DNA from: an uncultured Pseudomonadota bacterium
GTDB taxonomy: Bacteria > Pseudomonadota > Gammaproteobacteria > Burkholderiales > Eutrophovitaceae
Length of the DNA: 51,710 bases
NCBI GenBank assembly: GCA_937983055.1
Contig: CALJLA010000010.1
Coordinates: 1 to 51,710 of the forward strand
Reading direction: 5' to 3'
Part shown: positions 25,631 to 34,037 of the stretch, piece by piece
How positions within the stretch are numbered: position 1 is the stretch's first letter
Layout: each line of letters starts with the position of its first letter
Notes under the pieces: model-generated
What the model was told of the DNA's origin: nothing
The model's database searches: none
Seen by the model: the letters and a program-made list of their open reading frames with translations, nothing else
Program-made: the position numbers and the translations under genes

Positions 25631-26896
25631 TCACTGCGCTACCGAACTTGGAGCCTCGTCGCCGCGACCACGGCCGCCTGAAAGAATCGAAACCAGTCGG
25701 TGACGGAGCAGATCCGCGATTTTCGAATGCGCGTCGGCGTTGAAGTGGCAAAAATCTACATAATCTGCTGGATCCATATCGAGAGCATCTCGAACGTCCA
25801 ATAGTTCAACGCCGTATTCGTTTGCCACGGCGCTCATAATTTCGTTGTAATCCAGGTCTGAATAGATGGGTGTTCCGCCGTGGAGCGACCATACTGGCTC
25901 CACCGTGTATGCGAGGTCGGCGTCTTCAGAGCGTCCTTGGAGGCTATGTATCCTGCCGAGATAGACTCTGGACAGCGCGGAGAACCAGCGTTGTGAGTTG
26001 TCCGTTACCTTGAGATGTTTCACGGCGTTTGCAAAATCCTCCCGATGGAACGCCTCAATACCTTTGCGCAGGTAAAGAGTGTCAACTGGATTGTCTTTAA
26101 GTAGAAGGAAGACGACTCGCGCTTTATTCTGAATGGCTGAGGCGGCAATATGCCTCAGGTTCTCTCTGTAACCCTCTGGAGAAACGCGAGCGGGGACTTG
26201 ATCCAAGCGGACTGCGCCTACGCGTGATGGATCGTCCGTCACCTGCAACGCTCTTAGCAAGACGTTTGCGGAGCGATATAGATAACTGGTCTTCAGCCAG
26301 TCCGTAAGCCACAACAGGTGTCCTTGGTCGTGCGTTCTCTGGAAGCTTTGCGGACCATCCACGTCTGCGGCGCTGAGCACATAGCGTCGATCATTGAAGT
26401 TGAACGAAACAACGACAATGTCTGGATTCAGCTGGAGGCCTTTCTTCAGGAGCATCTGGTACCCCTGAAATGATGAGTACCCGGGCACGCCCAGGTTTAT
26501 GGCATTGATGTTTGGCATCAGGTCTTCGAGCCGCTCCGGGAAGGCGGACTCCGCGGGTACCGTGACGCCGAAAGTATTGGAGTCTCCGAGAAACAGGACC
26601 TTGGTCTTGTCGGTGGCAAACTTTTGGGCGGAGTCGATTGTGAGGAAACCCTCGGAATCAAATTCCCTTGTCACTTGGTACACCGGGCCGCTGAAGTTCG
26701 GCTTGGGTTCCCAGCCCAGTTCTTGGGAGAAGGCATACCAATCCGGTGCCGGCCACTCCCTGACATCTTGCCTTATCGTGTAAGCAATTCTCGCTATTCC
26801 TTCGAACATGAGAAGGATGAGCACGGCCACCAGAGCACCAATTACGATGTCCCGGCTTTTTTGGCGTAGTTTCCCGCTACGAGCCTCGTGTGGCAT
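25631..26896 (-). CDS. Membrane-anchored SGNH hydrolase-like protein with long insert (copy 3)
   Basis: 421 residues, one N-terminal membrane segment (about 15-40) and a periplasmic SGNH domain. The blocks are VLFLGDSNTFGV (Ser106), LGVPGYSSFQGY, SFNFNDRR and DFCHFNADAHSKI (catalytic Asp/His). Between blocks III and IV there is a helical insert of about 150 residues that includes a TPR-like stretch (EAFHREDFANAVKHL and ALSRVYLGRIHSLQG). Copies 1 and 2 lack it. The start is ATG 26896. It is convergent with copy 2 and followed upstream by a 640 bp spacer. The insert may bind a partner or the glycan; this is inferred. Confidence 0.77.
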   Translation of the reverse strand: MPHEARSGKLRQKSRDIVIGALVAVLILLMFEGIARIAYTIRQDVREWPAPDWYAFSQELGWEPKPNFSGPVYQVTREFDSEGFLTIDSAQKFATDKTKVLFLGDSNTFGVTVPAESAFPERLEDLMPNINAINLGVPGYSSFQGYQMLLKKGLQLNPDIVVVSFNFNDRRYVLSAADVDGPQSFQRTHDQGHLLWLTDWLKTSYLYRSANVLLRALQVTDDPSRVGAVRLDQVPARVSPEGYRENLRHIAASAIQNKARVVFLLLKDNPVDTLYLRKGIEAFHREDFANAVKHLKVTDNSQRWFSALSRVYLGRIHSLQGRSEDADLAYTVEPVWSLHGGTPIYSDLDYNEIMSAVANEYGVELLDVRDALDMDPADYVDFCHFNADAHSKIADLLRHRLVSILSGGRGRGDEAPSSVAQ

Positions 26897-27534
26897 CGTC
26901 TAAGTCTCCGGAATTGGCAGATGCATGCGTTAGGCGATTCGGGGAGTGGGTCGCTAGGTCTGTCTGTTAGCGGTGGCGATATTGGAGTGGAGCCTTAAGC
27001 CCTTTGGCCACGCAGTATGCGAGTGAAGGGCGGGAAACGCACAAGCTGGAATTGGGGGCGGTTGAATTGGCCCTCGGGACCTTAGGGCGTTTAGGTAAAA
27101 CGCTGCGCATTATGCCGCAGGGGAGCGCTAGGTCCGTGAAAACCGAGCATGAGGTTCCTGGTGAATAGAACTGAGTCTAATGGAACGTATGTGCGCCGAC
27201 TGACGGCGGTTTTGACATGAAACACAGTACGGTGATTGGGTGCGGAGATGGCGTTGAATTGCCAAACTGGGCCTCGACTCACAAGGTACAGACGCAGAGC
27301 CTCGTCAGGCTGGTTACTCACGGGCAAGATCGATCGAAGTGTTTGTGGCTCGCTGCAAGAGCGTCCACGGCGGAAGTGGCATAAGCGCGAATACGTTCGC
27401 GCAGGCGTGCCCGGCGATCATGGCGCGTTATTGAGGCTTGTTCCGCCTGGACCACGCTTGAGTGACGAATAAAGGAGCGAATAAGGCCGCAGTCAGATGT
27501 CGCAGCGTGCACTGGAGCTGACGGGATTGCCGCC
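26897..27534. other. Gene-poor spacer with an unassigned 78-codon frame
   Basis: About 640 bp. The minus-strand frame 27327-27091 translates with plausible composition (PDEALRLYLVSRGPVWQF, then VPLDSVLFTRNLM) but I recognise no family and see no ribosome site. Nothing else is supportable here. Confidence 0.3.
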
Positions 27535-28197
27535 TTAGAACTGATCGTAGTAATGCCCCAGAGATAGTCGATGCCCGCGATTTGCAGTGACTCTCTCGCT
27601 GCCCTTATACAGCGACTTGGGAATAACCCGGAAATCCATGGACACTCTCGTATAACCTTCCCTGTTGATCTCATTGCCATGCTTCAGGCCTGAGTCGAAG
27701 ATCAGGAACTCTCCGTTATCTAGATCGAGCGGACGGAAATCGCCTTTGTCGTAACTTGTTTCGACCCATATGCTCGCAGTGTTCGTAGCACGAGTTGCCG
27801 GCACCCAGATGTTAATCTCCTCTGGCGGATGGCCGTAGTCCCGGTCCCTGTGATAGTCACCCACGCTTAAGTTACCCGGCAGGTGAATTCTGAATGTGGG
27901 TTTCTTCTGGAAGATCAGATTCTCGCCAAGGTGCTCCTGAAGGAATTCCACAAACCGTCGGTAGGTCGGCAGGAACGCCTCCTCCTGAAAAACCGTGTAC
28001 AGGATATCGTGCAACGGAGTGTTGTTGTCAGTTCCCGGCGTGACGATCCCACTTGGGAACAAAGCGGGGTCTTGCAGGGTGTGCAACTCCTCGCTGGCGA
28101 CCTTCAGATGCTTTAGAAAATGCCCGTCGATGATGCGCTTGAACGGGAAAAGCTCGATGTCGTACTTCCCAACTGTAAGGCTATTTTGTTGAATCAT
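27535..28197 (-). CDS. Fe(II)/2-oxoglutarate oxygenase-like protein (StrG/phytanoyl-type)
   Basis: 220 residues, cytoplasmic. The cupin core shows FRIHLPGNLSVGDYHRDRDY, in which HRD is the facial His-x-Asp metal ligand pair. EINIWVPATRATNTASIW follows, then the distal His in SGLKHGNEIN and the 2OG-binding Arg in YTRVSMDFRV. This order is that of StrG-like and related oxygenases found in streptomycin and polysaccharide gene sets. The assignment is by motif, so hydroxylation of a sugar or an amino acid is possible. The start is ATG 28197, preceded by GGGGG about eight bases upstream. A 16-base sequence in its leader is shared with the leader of the FN3 lipoprotein gene at 34037. It is an isolated gene on the minus strand. 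Confidence 0.7.
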   Translation of the reverse strand: MIQQNSLTVGKYDIELFPFKRIIDGHFLKHLKVASEELHTLQDPALFPSGIVTPGTDNNTPLHDILYTVFQEEAFLPTYRRFVEFLQEHLGENLIFQKKPTFRIHLPGNLSVGDYHRDRDYGHPPEEINIWVPATRATNTASIWVETSYDKGDFRPLDLDNGEFLIFDSGLKHGNEINREGYTRVSMDFRVIPKSLYKGSERVTANRGHRLSLGHYYDQF

Positions 28198-29352
28198 GTT
28201 CGCACCCCCCTTGTCCCGTCTTGTGCGTTAACCGCATTGTCATACGGGTGGGGAAGCTTACTCGGCCGTAGACCCAAATGGAATATTTTTGCGCCACGGC
28301 CCGTGATGGGGGAGGTTGTAACATGCTGATTATTGGGGCATTGGCTTCCTTGAAAGGCGTGATCGAGGAAGCGCAGCCTCGAGGTATCAAACACCCACTA
28401 GTTAATCTGGGCACGCTCGGCTAAGCGGGGCGAACTCCCTGATTACGTGCGATTATTGGCCCTCCAGACCTTCGCCCTGACGCGCTTTGGATGGCCGCCG
28501 TCCGCGTGCGGCATCAGCCCTGGACAAACAGGTAGCTACGCCCCTGAAGTGACCTTTTTCGGCGGCACGGATGCTGGAGCGCGATCTGCGGCCAGCCCGC
28601 GCTGCGGGTGCGAAGCACGTGCGGCAGTTTACTTGCCCAGTTCCTTCGGTTCGAAGGCGCGATCGAGATTAGCTGGTCGCGAAAGCAAGCAGGATCGACG
28701 GGCTGGAGCGATCGCAGTTGCCTGTCAAATCGAGAACACCGACTCGACGGAAGGCATAGGTCGAATGAACCTGGGAGGGGATGTCTCCAAGATACGCGCG
28801 GCAGTGACGGTGCGGGATTGTGATGGATTGGGCGCCGCGTACGGCGTCGTAGCTGATGAGCGCTAGTGAGCCGGGATTACGCTCGCGGCAATCAGTGCGC
28901 GTATTGGAAAAACCTAAATTCCCGCGTTCATAAGACCCGAAGGCGGAAGACTTACGAAGGCCCGATACTCGGCCCATGGCAGATGTGAGGTGCTTGGATA
29001 AGGCCGGGGCAGGACTGATATCAGAGGTGACGAATTCAATGTGCTTTCGCTGCCCGGTAAGTTACCGGCAGCTGAGAGTCACGCAGTCGCGTGGCAAGCC
29101 CCGCACCGGTGCCTCTGATTTGGGTCACGCTGCAGGCGACAACATCCAGGAAGGGCGAGTGAGACAAGGGTTGGCTGACCTGAGCGATGCCGGTAACGCA
29201 GCATCAACAGGGTTAAAGAGGCCATGGTTCAATTCTTTTGTGAAGCCTGACTGCGGCGCATGAACCTGCTGGCCAAAGTAGGCCAGAAGACCTCGATACT
29301 CACATTCTGGTCGGCGCCACGGTCGTTACTTGGTCTGAAATCCGTCCTTGGC
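28198..29352. other. 1.15 kb without a supportable gene
   Basis: The longest gene-free stretch of the island. The best frame is plus strand 28447-28866; its second half (GRMNLGGDVSKIRAAVTVRD) looks protein-like but the first half does not, and no start signal or family is visible. It may be decayed coding DNA. No tRNA, hairpin array or insertion-sequence end was seen. Confidence 0.4.
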
Positions 29353-30300
29353 TTAAGGAAGGACTCGCAGATTCTGAGGCGCAGGTATCGAGGCGGCCGC
29401 GCTCCGCTGATTCGCCACGACCAGGTTGTCAATCCACAAGTCCTGCGCGACCGGAGAACCGTTGCCGATATATGGCGCGAGCACAAACTGATTGAACTTC
29501 TGCGACGCGAAATTGGCAGTGCGAAGATAAACGTTTGTTCTCTCGATCACGAGCGCGCCGTCCACCCAGAAGCGAATTACTCCATTTGCCTGCGGGATGC
29601 CGCCCGAAACAGTATTCATGGCTACATAAACTTCAACACGATGCCACCGGTCATTGCTGAGATTTGCAGAACTCGAGTCCCACGTGGTTCCGTTGGCATA
29701 GTTCGGTGCGCCGATGGAATAATAGCCGGCACTGATAGGTGTTGCCTGATTTTGTGAACCATTGCCCCCTGCCACTGCGTGCGGCGTGGCGCTGCCCAGC
29801 AAGCCGGGATAGGCGTTCGTTAACTGCGAGGTATTGATTCGCTGCCCGTCCTGTATCGCCAACCGAGGGGTGAACAAGCTCCACTCAATGTAAAAGGTAA
29901 GATTAGTCCAGGCCAGACTGGAATAATCGCCGTTTGCATCCGTCAACAGGTAAATGATGTGGGGATGAAAAGGCATCTGCGAGCCTTGCCACGGGGCACT
30001 CGCAGTACCGAGTTTCAAGTCAAATGCAACATACACGGTTTCAGACGGCGTAAACTTGCGCCGCCTTGCGCCGCCAGACTCGCCGGTGCTGCCCTGGTTC
30101 CAGTGGAATCGGGCGGATGAATTCCCTCCATTTGGGCTGTAGACGGATGTGTCTATAGAGCCACCGGTCCCGTCGTACCAACCCGTCCAAGATCCGTTGA
30201 AAGGTTCGGTAAAGAGAATGGTCTGCTGGGCGCAACCCGTATTCGGAGCACCCAACGAAATCGCGACCCCTAGCAAAGCGATCGCTAGTGCTCGGAACAT
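29353..30300 (-). CDS. Secreted jelly-roll protein (polysaccharide lyase/LamG-like), copy A
   Basis: 315 residues, exported: the N terminus (MFRALAIALLGVAISLGAP, cleavage near CAQQ) is a signal peptide. The mature part is rich in beta strands, aromatic residues, Asn and Gly (FNGSWTGWYDGTGGS, AFDLKL, RWHRVEVYVAMNTVSGG, IRFWVDGALVI, LWIDNLVV). This alternation is typical of concanavalin-like jelly rolls seen in LamG domains and heparin/alginate-lyase families. I see no confidently identifiable catalytic residues. The protein ends abruptly in PAPQNLRVLP, the first strand of an FN3-type module, with no module after it. An AAGGG lies about eight bases before ATG 30300. Transcribed in the same direction as three other exported proteins, 85-140 bp apart. 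Probably binds, trims or releases the EPS. Confidence 0.62.
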   Translation of the reverse strand: MFRALAIALLGVAISLGAPNTGCAQQTILFTEPFNGSWTGWYDGTGGSIDTSVYSPNGGNSSARFHWNQGSTGESGGARRRKFTPSETVYVAFDLKLGTASAPWQGSQMPFHPHIIYLLTDANGDYSSLAWTNLTFYIEWSLFTPRLAIQDGQRINTSQLTNAYPGLLGSATPHAVAGGNGSQNQATPISAGYYSIGAPNYANGTTWDSSSANLSNDRWHRVEVYVAMNTVSGGIPQANGVIRFWVDGALVIERTNVYLRTANFASQKFNQFVLAPYIGNGSPVAQDLWIDNLVVANQRSAAASIPAPQNLRVLP

Positions 30301-30384
30301 ATCGACACCCTTTCTCGTGGTATCGCGTCCGGGCTCAATGCCAGCTCGCGCAGCTTTGGTAAGACACGGTGCCTGTGTTTAAGG

Positions 30385-31257
30385 CTATTGGACACGGAGA
30401 TTACCCGGTGCAGCCAAAACTGTGGAGCCGATACACCCGATGCGTCCGGCGGTGCTGAAAGCGAAATCGTCGTAGTCGGTATACCAGGGAGTCGACCCGG
30501 CCCCGGCAACCTGATTCTGATTCTCACCTACCGCCATACCATCTGTTGAGCCGGGAGGCATGTTCGTTATTGTGCTTAGAACGCGTACGTTATCAACCCA
30601 TATTTCGATCAATGCATTCGAGCCATGTCGTATGTGCCACTCATAGCAATGCCATTGGCCATCTCCGGTGGAGCCCCCCATCGTGCTTGCCCACGTCTTA
30701 CTGGATGGAATGCTCGTAGAACCATTAAAAATGCCCCAACTTGCTGCGCCCTGGATACCAAAGACCCACGCTGACGGCGTTGCCACATTCACATACAGGT
30801 CCTTGGTGTAGTGGGGCTGACCGTTGGTCCAAGCAAACCCTTGCTGGTACCTCATGTAAAAGCGGCCCCAGAGCTCGCTGTAACCAGCCGGGAGATTGAT
30901 CCGAAAGCCACCGCCACCATTGTTGGTTCCATCGCCGCGGTAGTGGCGGAATCCTTTACCTGCACCACCTGCCGGATTGTTGGCCGCCGCGATGATCCGG
31001 TCATCCATGCCGTTTCCGATCCACTGATGCGGCCTGATGCCATCAGTAGTGGTGCAAGGGTCCTTGCCCGGCGTCTGCAGGAAATAGTCAGAAGTTCGCC
31101 AGTGTTCTCCAGGTGTACCGGGCTTGTCCGGGCAACTGACGTTATCGAATGTCGTCTGCCATACCAACGGCACGGTCTGCGCCATGGAGTTCGCAGACCA
31201 TGACAGCGCGCCCGCCGAAATGACGCCTGAGACCAACAAGATTCGGAGAGTTTTCAT
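30385..31257 (-). CDS. Secreted jelly-roll protein (polysaccharide lyase/LamG-like), copy B
   Basis: 290 residues. The start at ATG 31257 gives a standard signal peptide (MKTLRILLVSGVISAGALSW, cleavage after SMAQ); the longer open frame to 31449 is not protein-like. The mature part has a beta-rich jelly-roll pattern: FRINLPAGYSELWGRFYMRY, then KDLYVNVATPS, WHCYEWHIRHG and IEIWVDNVRVLST. The W-x-x-YEWHI and IEIWVDN strands match copy A's WHRVEVYV and IRFWVDG, so the two are distant paralogues. It also ends in APGNLRVQ, again the first strand of an FN3 module. Cysteines (Cys in VSCPDK, DPCTTT, WHCYEW, IGCIGS) could form disulfides. Function inferred as glycan binding or cleavage. Confidence 0.62.
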   Translation of the reverse strand: MKTLRILLVSGVISAGALSWSANSMAQTVPLVWQTTFDNVSCPDKPGTPGEHWRTSDYFLQTPGKDPCTTTDGIRPHQWIGNGMDDRIIAAANNPAGGAGKGFRHYRGDGTNNGGGGFRINLPAGYSELWGRFYMRYQQGFAWTNGQPHYTKDLYVNVATPSAWVFGIQGAASWGIFNGSTSIPSSKTWASTMGGSTGDGQWHCYEWHIRHGSNALIEIWVDNVRVLSTITNMPPGSTDGMAVGENQNQVAGAGSTPWYTDYDDFAFSTAGRIGCIGSTVLAAPGNLRVQ

Positions 31258-31384
31258 GGCCGGGTATCTTTCTGCGTGACGAGGCTGGGGTGAAGTGCTT
31301 GGTCTGGTCGATGGCGACGTTGCGTCAGAAATCCAGCAGCGGTGCGTGCGTGACGCTCTTCGGCTGAATGATTGTCCATAGTGC

Positions 31385-31822
31385 TCAGGAGATCGTTTTG
31401 CAGACCGCATTGGAGAATCCGCTCTCGACAGGTGGGCTCGATGAGTCATAGGCTGTTGCTACAAAGTAATAGGTGACGCCGCCGGCCAGCCCTGTCAGTG
31501 AATAGGTGGTCACGTTTCCCACATCGATGGACTGGGGATACGTTCCATTTGCTGTGCCGTAGTAAAGACGGTAGCCGGAGGCGCCGGCTACGGCATCCCA
31601 GGTCAGGACAGCAGGATTTGTGCCCGTGACGCAAGAAACTCCGGAAACGGGTGCCGCGTTGGTTTCGCCGGCACCACCGCCGCCGCCACATGCGGCGAGC
31701 GCGCTGGCCGCTGCAACAAGCAGTGCGGCGATTGCACGCTTTCCTGACGCTGCGCACCGTGCGACTTCTGCCGTGGGATTGAGCAACCGTGCGGAAAGCC
31801 TGTCCAGTAGCGCTGATGTCAT
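31385..31822 (-). CDS. Small lipoprotein with one FN3 module
   Basis: 145 residues. Starting at ATG 31822 (GGAG about ten bases upstream) gives a lipoprotein signal with lipobox ASALAAC, then a glycine linker. A single FN3 module follows (AVLTWDAVAGASGYRLYYGT, VGNVTTYSLTGLAGGVTYYF, AYDSSSPPVESGFSN). The module closely resembles the divergent seventh module of the neighbouring large lipoprotein (both have YRxYYGT and a VxYYFxxTAxD strand). Probably outer-membrane anchored and carbohydrate- or protein-binding. The frame continues upstream to 32035 but only as non-protein-like sequence. FN3 modules in bacteria are mostly found in extracellular carbohydrate-active proteins. Confidence 0.72.
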   Translation of the reverse strand: MTSALLDRLSARLLNPTAEVARCAASGKRAIAALLVAAASALAACGGGGGAGETNAAPVSGVSCVTGTNPAVLTWDAVAGASGYRLYYGTANGTYPQSIDVGNVTTYSLTGLAGGVTYYFVATAYDSSSPPVESGFSNAVCKTIS

Positions 31823-31961
31823 GTAGATGACTCCAAGTCTAAGTCGCGCTGTATCCAAGGGGCGCATGCGTCTGTTAGCCGGAAGAACGCAATCTCTGTT
31901 AATGGCCGCAATTCGCATTGGCGCAGGCGGGCGCATGATATCAGGCGTCGGAGTCGTGGTT

Positions 31962-34037
31962 TCAAGGCATGTCCTTGAACGCTTCATTGGAGTATGAGCT
32001 TTCGTTTCCGGATGCATCGAAGGCGGTAACCGCAAAGTAGTACCGGACTCCGCTGCCTAATCCGGTCACTGTGAAGGTTGTCACATTGCCTACGCTGATA
32101 CCTTGGCCAGGAGACTGAAGGTAATTTCCCGGAGTGGTGCCGTAGTAAACGCGGTATCCACTGAGGTTAGATGCGGTGACCGGGTCCCAAGTCAGCGTGG
32201 CAGTTCCATTTGCCGCCGGTGTTTGCGTGGTCGCGGTCGCGGTGGCGGACTGTGCAGAGGTGTTTCCAGCCGCATCAATGGCCTGGACAGTGTAGGAGTA
32301 GGTCGTCGATGCGGTCAGCCCCGTGTTCTGGTAGTTGGTTACGTTACCCAGGGTCGTCAACAGTGTGCCGTTGCGATACACACGGTAACCCGTGACTCCG
32401 ACGTTGTCGGTCGACGCAGTCCAGGTCAGATTAATCTGGGAAGTGGATGCCGCCGTGGCTATGAGACCAGTCGGCGTGGTCGGTGCTGTCGTGTCGGGGC
32501 TTGGTTGCGTCGTTGCGCTGGCTTGCGTTGACAAGCCAGAGGCATTTCCCGCGGCGTCCACTGCGTCTATACGGTATGTGTATGTCGTCGACGCGGTCAG
32601 GCCGGTGCTCTGGTAGCTCGTGACGTTGCCCAAGGCAACAAGAAAGCTTCCATTGCGGTACACGCGATAACCGGTGACGCCCACGTTGTCGGTCGAGGCG
32701 GTCCAGCTCAGGTTGATCTGCGATGAGGACGCAGCGGTGGCAGACAGTCCAGCTGGAATCGATGGCGCACTTGTATCAGGAGCGGCAAGAGTCGTCGCGC
32801 TGGCTGCGGCAGACTGCGCAGAAATGTTGCTTGCGGCATCGAAGGCGTCCACACGATACGAATAGCTGGTAGATGCATTGAGGCCACCGTCCTGGAACGT
32901 CGTTGCGCTGCCTATCTGCGTGGATATTAGGCTGCCATTGCGATGGATCCGGTAGCCGGCGACGCCGACGTTGTCGGTAGAGGCGTTCCAGCTGAGGTTG
33001 ATCTGGGAGGCCGATGTGGCCGTAGCGGTCAGCCCCGCAGGAGTAGAAGGGGGGGTTGTGTCGGCTGCAGCCAGGGTCGTCGCGCTAACGGGCGCGGATG
33101 AGGCGGAAGCGTTGCCGGCAGCATCCAAGGCATCCACGCGGTAGGTGTAGCTGGTGGATGCGGTCAGACCGGAATCCTGGTAAGTCGTTACGTTACCCAG
33201 GGCTGTCAATAGTGCGCCGTTGCGATAGATTCGGTATCCGCTGACGCCGACATTGTCGGTCGATGCAACCCAGGTCAGGAGAACTTGAGACGTGGAGATC
33301 GGTGTTGCCGAAAGCCCAGTTGGTGTGGTCGGCGCAATGGTGTCGCTCGATGGCGTGGTTGCGCTGGCGGAGGATGACAGTCCCGAGGTATTGCCAGCCC
33401 CGTCGATCGCCTGGACGTTGAACGCATAGGTATTCGAAGAACTGAGACCGGTGCTCTGATATGTCGTTACATTGCCCACGGTGGCAATCAGCGATCCGCC
33501 ACGGTATACGCGGTAGCCGGTAACGCCCACGTTGTCTGTGGAAGCGATCCAGCTCAGGTTGATTTGTGTCGGCGAAGCGGCATTGGCAGTCAATCCGCTC
33601 GGAGTGGAAGGCGGTGTCGTGTCGGGCGCAGCCAGTGTCGTTCCACTCGCTGCTGGCGACTGGGCAGAGGCGTTGCCCGCGGCATCGACAGCCTGGACCG
33701 TGTATGAATAAGCCGTGGAGGCGCTCAATCCGGTGTTCTGGTAGCTGGTTACGTTGCCCAGCGAGATCAGAAGGGTTCCGCCTCGATATATGCGGTATCC
33801 ACTGACACCAATGTTGTCGGCGGATGCGTTCCACGTGAGATTGATTTGGGAGGGCGACACTCCAATTGCATTCAGCCCGGCTGGTGTCGACGGTGCGGTA
33901 GTGTCGGGGCCGGTGGGGCCAGTCGCTGAAAACGTTCCGTCGACCGAGGTCGGCTCTTCTACCGGGCCTCCACACGCAGCGGCGCCCAGTAACAGCGCCA
34001 GGCTCAGTACGTAGGTTAGGAATCTTGATTCAATCAT
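31962..34037 (-). CDS. Large lipoprotein with six tandem FN3 repeats plus a divergent seventh
   Basis: 691 residues. The start is ATG 34037 with GGGA upstream; the frame to 34283 is not protein-like. The signal sequence runs to a lipobox-like LLGAAAC (Cys22), so it is likely lipid-anchored. From about residue 45 to 603 there are six FN3 modules of about 93 residues, nearly identical in places: each has SQINLxWxAS, then DNVGVxGYRxYR, GNVTxYQ and a YTxxAxDAAGNxS ending. The seventh, residues 604-691, is shorter and ends at the stop (YRVYYGTTPGNYLQS, YYFAVTAFDASGNE). FN3 arrays act as spacers or adhesive stalks. No catalytic domain is present, so it is probably a surface scaffold that holds polysaccharide or partner proteins. 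Related in its last module to the gene at 31385. Confidence 0.85.
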   Translation of the reverse strand: MIESRFLTYVLSLALLLGAAACGGPVEEPTSVDGTFSATGPTGPDTTAPSTPAGLNAIGVSPSQINLTWNASADNIGVSGYRIYRGGTLLISLGNVTSYQNTGLSASTAYSYTVQAVDAAGNASAQSPAASGTTLAAPDTTPPSTPSGLTANAASPTQINLSWIASTDNVGVTGYRVYRGGSLIATVGNVTTYQSTGLSSSNTYAFNVQAIDGAGNTSGLSSSASATTPSSDTIAPTTPTGLSATPISTSQVLLTWVASTDNVGVSGYRIYRNGALLTALGNVTTYQDSGLTASTSYTYRVDALDAAGNASASSAPVSATTLAAADTTPPSTPAGLTATATSASQINLSWNASTDNVGVAGYRIHRNGSLISTQIGSATTFQDGGLNASTSYSYRVDAFDAASNISAQSAAASATTLAAPDTSAPSIPAGLSATAASSSQINLSWTASTDNVGVTGYRVYRNGSFLVALGNVTSYQSTGLTASTTYTYRIDAVDAAGNASGLSTQASATTQPSPDTTAPTTPTGLIATAASTSQINLTWTASTDNVGVTGYRVYRNGTLLTTLGNVTNYQNTGLTASTTYSYTVQAIDAAGNTSAQSATATATTQTPAANGTATLTWDPVTASNLSGYRVYYGTTPGNYLQSPGQGISVGNVTTFTVTGLGSGVRYYFAVTAFDASGNESSYSNEAFKDMP
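32229..33905 (-). repeat. Tandem intragenic repeat: six FN3-encoding units of about 280 bp
   Basis: The six units share long nucleotide stretches, for example those encoding DNVGVTGYRVYR and the linker TTLAAPDTT. Such arrays expand and contract by recombination, so module number may vary between strains, and assembly across it may be unreliable. Boundaries are approximate, from the protein repeat. Confidence 0.8.

Noticed and set aside
28447..28866. 139-codon plus-strand frame in the 28.2-29.35 kb spacer
   Set aside because: Only the second half has protein-like composition; no ribosome site, no motif, no recognisable family. Kept only as a comment on the spacer.
14269..28883. 14-base repeat CCGGGATTACGCTC at about 14275 and 28870
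   Set aside because: A few 14-base matches are expected by chance in 50 kb, and the surroundings share nothing else.
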